This document shows positions 58,033 to 64,000 of a DNA stretch of 64,000 nt, piece after piece (the first letter of the stretch is position 1; every line of letters begins with the position of its first letter). The notes under the pieces were generated by a model, which saw only the letters and a program-made list of their open reading frames with translations, searched no databases and had not been told where the DNA came from. The stretch is from a virus. The position numbers and the translations under genes are program-made. The stretch is taken from positions 1-64,000 of the IMG/VR virus record IMGVR_UViG_3300026256_000121, one strand, 5' to 3'.

Positions 58033-58953
58033 CTATTCTTTAAGTCTGTTCAGCTTTATCATGGTTGCGGCTAAATTAATTTCGGGATCTACAACTAACG
58101 TATGATCCACTAACCCTTGTTTAATTATAATAACAGCTTGGTCTTGTTTATCTTCATTACCAAATAATTCTATGTTATCATAAAGCCAACGATATACATC
58201 TTCCATTTCTTCTGCTTTTGCAGATCCGCAAACTAGTTTTCTTGCTTCAGTTATTTTGCCTGCTTTAAATAACTCAACCATATCTAACTTCCAATCAGCA
58301 TCACCTTTATCCATCTCATTTGCGGCTAAAAGTGTACCATCAGTACTATTCATTTGTACCATATTAATACATTTACGTAAGTCAGGATATGTTGCTTTTA
58401 CATACGTATCAAGTGTGTCTAAGTCTGGAGTAATACCTTCTGTAATAAGAATTTCAGCTACACGAGCCGTAAACTCTGTTTGATCTATTCTAGCAATATG
58501 AAAACCTTGACAACGACTATGTAAAGCAGGGATAACACGGTTGGGGTAATTGCAAGTAAGAATAAACCTTGAAGTGGTGTGATATTCTTCCATAACTCCA
58601 CGTAATGCCGCTTGAGCGTTAGGGGAAAGGTAATCAGCTTCATCAAGTAATACAACTTTAAAATCTCCAAACGGTATCATTTGTACAAAGTTTACAATTT
58701 TATCACGAACATCTTCTACACTATTTGTTCTACTCGCATTAATTTCAAGAATGTCTAAGTCATTGAGATCAAGTTCGTTAAACAATAATTTTGCAAGTGT
58801 TGTTTTACCTATACCTGCGTTACCACTAAACAATAAGTGTGGAATTGTTTTTTCTTTAATCCAATTCTTAACTTGTGCTTTTTGATGTTCATCTCGAAAG
58901 ACATAACCATCTATAGTTTTTGGTCTATACTTTTCTACCCACAGCTCTTTCAT
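58033..58953 (-). CDS. Clamp-loader ATPase (T4 gp44-like)
   Basis: FSGNAGIGKTTLAKLLF is Walker A, KVVLLDEADYLSPNAQAALRG is Walker B with the RFC box (shown here in part), and ILTCNYPNRVIPALHSRCQ is sensor 1/SRC. The length of 306 is near T4 gp44 (319). It loads the sliding clamp at 30810-31544. It follows the small membrane gene by 18 bases. Confidence 0.95.
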   Translation of the reverse strand: MKELWVEKYRPKTIDGYVFRDEHQKAQVKNWIKEKTIPHLLFSGNAGIGKTTLAKLLFNELDLNDLDILEINASRTNSVEDVRDKIVNFVQMIPFGDFKVVLLDEADYLSPNAQAALRGVMEEYHTTSRFILTCNYPNRVIPALHSRCQGFHIARIDQTEFTARVAEILITEGITPDLDTLDTYVKATYPDLRKCINMVQMNSTDGTLLAANEMDKGDADWKLDMVELFKAGKITEARKLVCGSAKAEEMEDVYRWLYDNIELFGNEDKQDQAVIIIKQGLVDHTLVVDPEINLAATMIKLNRLKE

Positions 58954-58971
58954 TTTGACTCCATATTAATT

Positions 58972-59139
58972 CTAGTCACGTTTTTGAGTTCCTTCTTGCC
59001 CTGCGGCTACTAAGATTATAAAAATATATAAAAATGGCCAAGCCCATCCTACTAAATGTCCTGTAATATGTAAGATCATTAATGTAATACCTGTAGCACC
59101 GACGGTGCCAATGCTCATACGTTGTACTGGTAATTTCAC
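58972..59139 (-). CDS. Small membrane protein (55 aa), GTG start
   Basis: The GTG at 59139 has AAGGAGAG upstream; an overlapping ATG reads straight into a stop. The peptide has two membrane segments (IGTVGATGITLMILHITGHL and WAWPFLYIFIILVAAG). It is the first gene after a perfect promoter and precedes the clamp loader. Function unknown. Confidence 0.6.
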   Translation of the reverse strand: MKLPVQRMSIGTVGATGITLMILHITGHLVGWAWPFLYIFIILVAAGQEGTQKRD

Positions 59140-59160
59140 ATACTCTCCTTATTTTATTAT

Positions 59161-59189
59161 ATTATAGACTAAAATGTAGAAGATGTCAA
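59161..59189 (-). promoter_or_regulatory. Consensus sigma-70 promoter (TTGACA-17-TATAAT)
   Basis: The -35 TTGACA (59184-59189) and -10 TATAAT (59161-59166) are 17 bases apart, driving the small membrane protein and the clamp loader. Confidence 0.85.
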
Positions 59190-59192
59190 GTA

Positions 59193-59795
59193 TTATTTTT
59201 GAAGGGGTAATCCGTTAAAGATGAATCCAATTGTAGCTCGTGGACTAACATTTTTTGGCGGTAATCCTTTATGAAGGTAACTACTTGGAAATACTACGCA
59301 TCGACTCTTTTTCCAATCAACATTATGGGTTGGACCATTGTTACGATCTGACCAAAATTCTAAACCTGTATCGCCTTGTAAAAAATATACTAATGTGTGT
59401 GAAGGAATCCATCCAGGCATATTCATTTGAGTTGCATCATCAGGAGCATCAGGATGTAGTCCACCGTAATGTTCTTCTGTAGTTAAATTAATTTGTACTT
59501 GATTTAATTGTAAATCCTCTTGAAGGTTTTTAAAAAGATTTGTTTTTTTATGATGTATGATGGTCCAAAGTGCTTTAAGTTCCCAGGGCATGTCAACTAA
59601 AAACTTTGTATGATTAACTGTGGCTCCGTGTTGTATGTCACGAGTCCATTGTTCACTAAAAGTATTATAACCCTCATCGTACCCTAATCCCCGATGTCCA
59701 AATCTTAAAGGCATGTGAGGTATTACAGCTTCAATTTGATCTATTAACCAATCTGGTACTAAATCATCAAACACTAAAATATTATTTTTGTTCAT
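59193..59795 (-). CDS. 2-oxoglutarate/Fe(II) oxygenase (short paralogue)
   Basis: GGLHPDAPDD gives the HxD pair, YLHKGLPPKNVSPRATIGFI the distal His and 2-oxoglutarate Arg. It shares RFGHRGLG and the GLPPKNVSPR end with the next gene, so the two arose by tandem duplication. They overlap by 14 bases. Substrate unknown. Confidence 0.75.
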   Translation of the reverse strand: MNKNNILVFDDLVPDWLIDQIEAVIPHMPLRFGHRGLGYDEGYNTFSEQWTRDIQHGATVNHTKFLVDMPWELKALWTIIHHKKTNLFKNLQEDLQLNQVQINLTTEEHYGGLHPDAPDDATQMNMPGWIPSHTLVYFLQGDTGLEFWSDRNNGPTHNVDWKKSRCVVFPSSYLHKGLPPKNVSPRATIGFIFNGLPLQK

Positions 59796-60636
59796 TCGTA
59801 ACTCCCCAGTTATCTATATTATCTTGATTAAAAATAGAATGAATAATTCTACGTTCTCTTGCAAATGGTGTAGCTTCACCACTAATAATAAAAGCCATAG
59901 TTACACGTGGACTAACATTTTTTGGTGGTAATCCTTGGTGTATAAATTTACTAGGAAATATTACCATACGTCCATCTTTCCAATCAACAGTATGACATTT
60001 AAACGAATCCATTTTCCCTGGATGATTAGCAAAGTCATCGTCATACCATGTTCCGTCTTTTGTTCGTAGACCTTTATTTTTATATGCTAGTTCTCTTGTT
60101 TTTTCTATTTCAGCATGTACTTCTGCTTCTGTAACTGTACCTTGCGTTACTCCATGCGATAATTCTGCTATTTTAGGATTTACATGTTCAGGATTATTAG
60201 ACCAAAATTCTAAACCAGCATCACCTTGTAACATATAAAGCATCGTATACGCAGGTGCGTCTTCTTGAATGTCAACGTGTAATCCGCCGGAATGTTGTTT
60301 AGTTGTTAAGTTTAGTTGTATTTGATTTAGTTGAATGTTCCCAACATTTGGAGAAATTCTTTTTCTATTTTCGTTTAATACTGTCCATATAGCTGTTAAT
60401 TGCCAGGGAGCTTCATCTAAATTTTTATTAGCATTAGCGTCACCCCATTGCTCAGACCAGAACTGATATCCTTGATACGGACCAAGGCCTCGATGGCCGA
60501 AACCTAATGCAATGTGTGGAAGTGTTTTTACTGCTTCTTTGTGCAACCAACTTGGAACAATATCGTCTAAAACATATATGTCTTGAGCTATATTATAAGT
60601 CGCCGGACTTCCTATTTTCTGAGTGATAGACGTCAA
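59782..60636 (-). CDS. 2-oxoglutarate/Fe(II) oxygenase (long paralogue with insertion)
   Basis: GGLHVDIQED supplies HxD and FIHQGLPPKNVSPRVTMAF the distal His and Arg. Compared with its paralogue it carries an insertion of about 65-70 residues between the two halves of the site (from NPKIAELSHG to KMDSFKCH) and a ~25-residue C-terminal extension. It overlaps the MazG-like gene by 44 bases. Substrate unknown. Confidence 0.75.
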   Translation of the reverse strand: MTSITQKIGSPATYNIAQDIYVLDDIVPSWLHKEAVKTLPHIALGFGHRGLGPYQGYQFWSEQWGDANANKNLDEAPWQLTAIWTVLNENRKRISPNVGNIQLNQIQLNLTTKQHSGGLHVDIQEDAPAYTMLYMLQGDAGLEFWSNNPEHVNPKIAELSHGVTQGTVTEAEVHAEIEKTRELAYKNKGLRTKDGTWYDDDFANHPGKMDSFKCHTVDWKDGRMVIFPSKFIHQGLPPKNVSPRVTMAFIISGEATPFARERRIIHSIFNQDNIDNWGVTNEQK

Positions 60637-61000
60637 ATTCTCCTCCTGGATATCTGTCTTTTAATTTCTTAACATTTTCTGCAACTACTGAATTAGGATC
60701 AAGGCCAAGAGACCTACAAGCATTAGTCCAGTACCACATAATATCGCCCAATTCTCGTTTAAGATGAAATGCAGTTTCATCGTCAAGCGGTTTACCTTGG
60801 AATAGACATTTTTTAACAATTTCACTAAACTCACCTCCTTCACTTGATAAGCCAATTGATGCTGTTAATAATAATGGAATATTAACATCTGTTGTTTGTT
60901 CTAGTTCTTGAACTCTTCCGAAGAATGCTCCAGAAACATTACTTTCAACTGACGTAACTTTTTCTACAAATTCTTCATACCGCTTTAAGTCAATGTCCAA
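60593..61000 (-). CDS. mazG: MazG-like nucleoside triphosphate pyrophosphohydrolase
   Basis: SSEGGEFSEIVKKCLF and FHLKRELGDIMWYW reproduce the ExxE...ExxD metal site of the MazG/all-alpha NTP-PPase fold. It starts with TTG at 61000 behind AAGGAGG. Marine phage MazG proteins are thought to act on nucleotides or alarmones. A near-duplicate AAATTAGTTA segment lies upstream. Confidence 0.85.
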   Translation of the reverse strand: MDIDLKRYEEFVEKVTSVESNVSGAFFGRVQELEQTTDVNIPLLLTASIGLSSEGGEFSEIVKKCLFQGKPLDDETAFHLKRELGDIMWYWTNACRSLGLDPNSVVAENVKKLKDRYPGGEFDVYHSENRKSGDL

Positions 61001-61035
61001 CTTAACCTCCTTAGTAACTAATTTATTTAACTAAT

Positions 61036-61440
61036 TTATGTTATATCCCCAATCCATCCTGAATCGGGTTCTTCATGTTGCCACGCTAAAATACCATCGG
61101 TATCTACAGTACGCAGAATAACAACTTCATCTTCATCAGGTAACTCAACATTGTACCCTCTAGTCCACCTTCCGTGTTCTATAAGAAGCCAGTCACCTAC
61201 TTTATACTCTTCTTTATTTTCATGCCCTATAGCATAGATCTTACCCCATCTAGGCTTAATGCCATGATTTTTACCATCATCTGACATAATAATAAGTCCA
61301 GCTGTAGTTTTCATCTCACCAAAGTTCATTTCTCGAACAATAACTCGATCATGTAACGGTCTTATATTACCTTTAAAAACTGCAATAGACTTACTTGGCC
61401 CGCCAAGTTGGGAGGCCATATCGTAATTGTTTGGATCCAT
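61036..61440 (-). CDS. GroES-like co-chaperonin (gp31-type)
   Basis: NIRPLHDRVIVREMNFGEMK matches GroES/gp31, and TTAGLIIMSDDG matches the mobile-loop GGIxL region; WLLIEHGRWTRG and DEVVILRTVD follow. It is longer than GroES (134 against 97). Phages use such proteins with host GroEL to fold the capsid protein. Confidence 0.85.
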   Translation of the reverse strand: MDPNNYDMASQLGGPSKSIAVFKGNIRPLHDRVIVREMNFGEMKTTAGLIIMSDDGKNHGIKPRWGKIYAIGHENKEEYKVGDWLLIEHGRWTRGYNVELPDEDEVVILRTVDTDGILAWQHEEPDSGWIGDIT

Positions 61441-61443
61441 TTG

Positions 61444-61845
61444 TTAGTCACCCTTTTTCACAAAGTTACCATCGCTATCTTCAAGCCAATCCTCATCTTT
61501 TGCTTCTTCAACCTTAGCTTCTACCTTAGGTGCAACCTTAGGTTCTGCCTTTTTAGGCTTTGAAACTTTTTTAGGTACTACTGTTGGTTCTTTTTGCATT
61601 TCTGCAACACCAACACCAGCTTCTTCATTTGGAACTGCTTGTGGATGATCTCTATAATAATCACCCATAACTTCTTCACGTTTTTTAATGATTTTGCCGC
61701 CAGGGCCTAATTCATCACCGCGAGCATTAACACGAACATTACCTACTGCTGGTGTTAATTCATTTTTTTGGCGCAATAAATCCATATCAACAGCTTTACC
61801 TTGTAGTGATATGTGTTGTTTGCGACCTGTTTGACTATTTGCCAT
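61444..61845 (-). CDS. Lys/Ala-rich protein of unknown function (133 aa)
   Basis: The N-terminal 75 residues look ordered (AVGNVRVNARGDELGPGG), and the C-terminal part is a Lys/Pro/Val/Glu-rich linker ending SDGNFVKKGD. It starts behind a late-type box, so it is probably expressed late with GroES, 3 bases downstream. Confidence 0.5.
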   Translation of the reverse strand: MANSQTGRKQHISLQGKAVDMDLLRQKNELTPAVGNVRVNARGDELGPGGKIIKKREEVMGDYYRDHPQAVPNEEAGVGVAEMQKEPTVVPKKVSKPKKAEPKVAPKVEAKVEEAKDEDWLEDSDGNFVKKGD

Positions 61846-61867
61846 TATACTTCTCCTATTATGTACG

Positions 61868-61875
61868 TATTTATC
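61868..61875 (-). promoter_or_regulatory. T4-late-like promoter box GATAAATA
   Basis: GATAAATA on the minus strand, 23 bases before the start at 61845, followed by AGGAGA. Confidence 0.55.
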
Positions 61876-62389
61876 TCATGAACTCTTGCCAGGATAGCTG
61901 ATACTGGATCGGGTTAATCTTATGCACACCAATCAAGTATAATACATAACTTGCTACACTAGATCCACGTCCTACACCCCATACCATATTATTTTCTCTC
62001 ATAACATCTATCAAATATACAAGAAATCTTAATAAATTGAATAATCCTCTTTTTTCATACTCATGCATTTCTTCACGAACTCTTGCCATTTCTTTTGGCT
62101 CGTCTGGACATTTATCTAAAATATAATTATAGATATCTAATTTTTTATATTTTTCAGGCATAAACCAGTCTGATTGTAATGCTTCATCAAAATCTTTTTG
62201 TTCTACATCTATTGGAATATACTTTGTAAGAGTAGGAAGACCTTGTTCTTGCGATACTTTATTAAATTGGTCTATATCGTCACTAGGATCGCACAATACT
62301 ACATAACACTTTTCAGCATGACCTGTATAGATCATATCAATAAGGTCTTTGTTTGAGAATCGTGGTATTCCTAGGGAGTCTGTTTTCAT
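61871..62389 (-). CDS. Fragment-like DNA polymerase III alpha (DnaE) homologue
   Basis: GVGRGSSVASYVLYLIGV matches the GPGRGSAAGSLVAY stretch of the DnaE polymerase, just before the catalytic PDIDxDF segment, and MHEYEKRGLFNLLRFLVYLI matches the preceding helix. At about 172 residues it stops before the catalytic Asp residues, so it cannot polymerise. I recall such short proteins in some marine phages. The ATG at 62389 is one of two near options. It coexists with a complete family-B polymerase. Confidence 0.65.
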   Translation of the reverse strand: MKTDSLGIPRFSNKDLIDMIYTGHAEKCYVVLCDPSDDIDQFNKVSQEQGLPTLTKYIPIDVEQKDFDEALQSDWFMPEKYKKLDIYNYILDKCPDEPKEMARVREEMHEYEKRGLFNLLRFLVYLIDVMRENNMVWGVGRGSSVASYVLYLIGVHKINPIQYQLSWQEFMR

Positions 62390-62404
62390 AAGCATTTATA
62401 TATT

Positions 62405-62632
62405 TTAACTGATATTAATTAGATTGTCAAGATCTTTATTGTTCGAATCGTCCAATCTTGCTTTAACTTGGCGTTCACTAAGTTCTAATTTATAAGTGTC
62501 GATCAATAATGATATTTGATTTTGAGCTTCGGGGTTTCTAGTTTGAAAAAATTTCTTTGTTAATTCGGAAAGTGCTTCATCAATTTCTAAATCAGATTTC
62601 TGTGACAAATTATCTGCAAATGGATGATTCAT
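62405..62632 (-). CDS. Protein of unknown function (75 aa), helical
   Basis: The sequence is helical and charged (KSDLEIDEALSELTKKFFQT, then LIDTYKLELSERQVKARLD). It is located between the structural gene 62643-63209 and the DnaE fragment. Not recognised. Confidence 0.45.
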   Translation of the reverse strand: MNHPFADNLSQKSDLEIDEALSELTKKFFQTRNPEAQNQISLLIDTYKLELSERQVKARLDDSNNKDLDNLINIS

Positions 62633-62642
62633 TTATTACCTA

Positions 62643-63209
62643 TCAAGTAAAAGTACTAACGTAATGACCATATACTGTAGTGCCGCCGTCAGTAGTCCAA
62701 AAATCAAGTACCATAGGATTTACATTACTTCCGACAACAAACGGTGAAGGAAAACTAGCATCATACTTAATTACTCCGCCACCAGCAGTAGCCCATGTAA
62801 CTGTTCGAGCAGTACTATCACCTAGCGTATCTAACAACATTAATCTAATTTTACCAACTTTGCCTGTATCTGGCCAATCTGTAAAAGTTAGTGTAATATT
62901 ACCACCAATTGTAAATGTTTGATAATTACCATTTGTAAAACTAATATTTTGGGGAGCAACTACTGTTCCACCAGCATATACTTTTTCTGTATTAGCTGTT
63001 AAATTAGCACCTGTAACTTCGTTTCCTAGAAAGTCGTTATTTGCATTAAGTTTAGCCGTACTTGTTTGTAGAGTTTCAATCTCACTTTTAGCCGCAGTAA
63101 AGTTGTTCTTTATTGTGCTAAAATTATTACGAAATCCTTGACTATCATTATCCTGTCCTGCAATAGGATATGTAGAGTCAATGCTTGTGTTGTCAATATT
63201 ACTGGCCAT
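62643..63209 (-). CDS. Tail-fibre or fibre-tip-like structural protein
   Basis: DSTYPIAGQDNDSQGFRNNF at the N-terminus and repeats such as TVVAPQNISFTNGNYQTFT and GGVIKYDASFPSPF are typical of short phage fibre proteins. It has 188 residues. A GATAAATA box precedes it. Confidence 0.7.
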   Translation of the reverse strand: MASNIDNTSIDSTYPIAGQDNDSQGFRNNFSTIKNNFTAAKSEIETLQTSTAKLNANNDFLGNEVTGANLTANTEKVYAGGTVVAPQNISFTNGNYQTFTIGGNITLTFTDWPDTGKVGKIRLMLLDTLGDSTARTVTWATAGGGVIKYDASFPSPFVVGSNVNPMVLDFWTTDGGTTVYGHYVSTFT

Positions 63210-63231
63210 TATTATTCCTCTCTAGTATGTA

Positions 63232-63239
63232 TATTTATC
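63232..63239 (-). promoter_or_regulatory. T4-late-like promoter box GATAAATA
   Basis: GATAAATA on the minus strand, 23 bases before the start at 63209 with AGAGAGGA in between. Confidence 0.55.
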
Positions 63240-63243
63240 GCCT

Positions 63244-64000
63244 TTAAACATTAAAGGCATAGTTACCGAACGGAATATACTGCTCGGCGCTGTTATCTGT
63301 AGTAGTATCTATTATGTATCTATCAATCTCAAAGTCTAATACCTTAAAATTGAACCCGCTAGTAGTGATATTTAGTAATACTTTAGCACTAGTACCTGCT
63401 TTACAGTAGCATAATGGTATAGCTGTAACAAAACCTAATTCCTGTACTGTATTAGTTTGGGCAGTAGCCATCCATAATGGAAGAAAATTCCCTTCAGTTT
63501 TACCAACTGATGATAATTGATTCCGCATATTTGTAATGTTGTTAATATAACGAGTTTGATCATTAGTATCACTAATTTTAATAGCACTACTACTAACTTT
63601 AATTGGTGTATTTTTAGGTCTCCATCTAAACGGATCACTTGTAGTTGTAGCAATTTTTTGGGCACTTATAGTATTACCATTTTTTAGTTCTACCTGAATA
63701 ACCCCGTTTGCATCATAAATGACTGTTCCGGTTCTAGTAATAACTTCAAGATCGTTACCTAGTGCTACAACTTGGATTCGTTGTCCTTGAGAATTTAGTA
63801 TTTCAAATACTGCTACACCGGCTCCTTCTTTAGTAACATCATCCATTGTTTCAAACTCAACACTATCAACTGTAATTTTTTCTGAATTAGTAATAACATG
63901 TTTTGCTCTGACAGTCTTAGGACGATCTTCATATACTTTATCAAACGTTTCACGATCAAACATTTTTTCATTTATATCATATGGGTCATGTACTTCTACG
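63244..64000 (-). CDS. Large virion structural protein, C-terminal part (cut by window edge)
   Basis: An ATG at 63963 is available, but the frame stays open to the right edge (VEVHDPYDINEK before it), so this is probably the end of a longer protein. The pattern (AKHVITNSEKITVDSVEFET, GAGVAVFEILNSQGQRIQV, STDPFRWRP-like stretch) is beta-rich and resembles the end of a baseplate or tail-fibre protein I recall in marine T4-like phages. Confidence 0.55.
   Translation of the reverse strand, partial: VEVHDPYDINEKMFDRETFDKVYEDRPKTVRAKHVITNSEKITVDSVEFETMDDVTKEGAGVAVFEILNSQGQRIQVVALGNDLEVITRTGTVIYDANGVIQVELKNGNTISAQKIATTTSDPFRWRPKNTPIKVSSSAIKISDTNDQTRYINNITNMRNQLSSVGKTEGNFLPLWMATAQTNTVQELGFVTAIPLCYCKAGTSAKVLLNITTSGFNFKVLDFEIDRYIIDTTTDNSAEQYIPFGNYAFNV

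Noticed and set aside
1-64000. tRNA genes, insertion sequences, integrase, toxin-antitoxin pair
   Set aside because: No cloverleaf-like stretch, transposase motif or terminal inverted repeats were seen in the short gaps between genes.

Overview
This AT-rich 64 kb window reads as part of the genome of a marine, T4-like myovirus (Caudoviricetes). The evidence is a family-B DNA polymerase of T4 gp43 size, a gp45-type sliding clamp, a gp44-type clamp-loader ATPase, a T4-RNase-H-like flap nuclease, PhoH, ThyX, MazG, a GroES-like co-chaperonin, tail-fibre proteins, and many small proteins of kinds I remember from cyanophages and pelagiphages. The host is not shown directly. A ferredoxin of alphaproteobacterial type (57.7 kb) and the strong AT bias suggest a marine alphaproteobacterium; that is inference. 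No tRNA, rRNA, CRISPR, integrase or insertion sequence was seen, and no stretch longer than about 150 bases lacks a gene or a regulatory site.

Layout. (1) 1-11.9 kb is an accessory-enzyme region. A minus-strand operon encodes a QueC-like PP-loop ATPase, an unknown protein and two radical SAM proteins. A divergent plus-strand operon of eleven tightly packed genes encodes three dioxygenase/cupin-type enzymes, a PLP aminotransferase-like protein, a GNAT-like protein, two kinase-like proteins, a fatty-acid desaturase, an FTR1 iron permease, a zinc-ribbon protein and a radical SAM protein of MJ0619/Tes type. A perfect 16-bp palindrome lies between the two operons. (2) 11.9-15 kb holds a tail fibre and small conserved phage proteins. 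(3) 14.9-37.4 kb holds a MoxR ATPase and VWA-metallopeptidase pair, nucleotide and 7-deazaguanine enzymes (FolE, QueE, QueD-like, a DpdA-like transglycosylase), oxygenases, a glycosyltransferase, and the replication genes. (4) 37.5-46.6 kb holds a block of Ala/Lys-rich or multidomain proteins sharing short amphipathic N-termini, several followed by sites resembling T4 prohead-protease cleavage sites; I read these as candidate internal head proteins injected with the DNA. (5) 47.2-50.9 kb encodes ClpA, peptide deformylase and DnaJ. (6) 50.9-53.8 kb is a lysis module: holin candidate, MscS-like protein, spanin pair, endolysin, plus an odd acyl-carrier-protein-like gene. (7) 53.8-64 kb holds PhoH, ThyX, a parvulin, ferredoxin, the clamp loader, two oxygenases, MazG, GroES, a fragment of DNA polymerase III alpha, and tail-fibre/structural genes running off the right edge.

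How it works together. FolE, QueD-like, QueE and the QueC-like ATPase would make preQ0, and the DpdA-like enzyme would insert it into DNA, so the phage probably carries 7-deazaguanine in its genome. Two promoter classes are visible. Near-consensus sigma-70 promoters (TTGAC-16/17-TATAAT type) stand before replication and metabolic genes. T4-late-like ATAAATA boxes, several followed by GTATATAAC, stand mostly before virion and lysis genes. Chaperones, a protease ATPase, deformylase and a prolyl isomerase point to broad control of host protein quality.

Small genes that are easy to miss were added: 21860-22018, 38256-38366, 45789-45899 (a 36-residue peptide with nine cysteines), 53088-53252, 58972-59139, and a candidate at 44266-44439. 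All function calls come from reading motifs by eye; no search was run.
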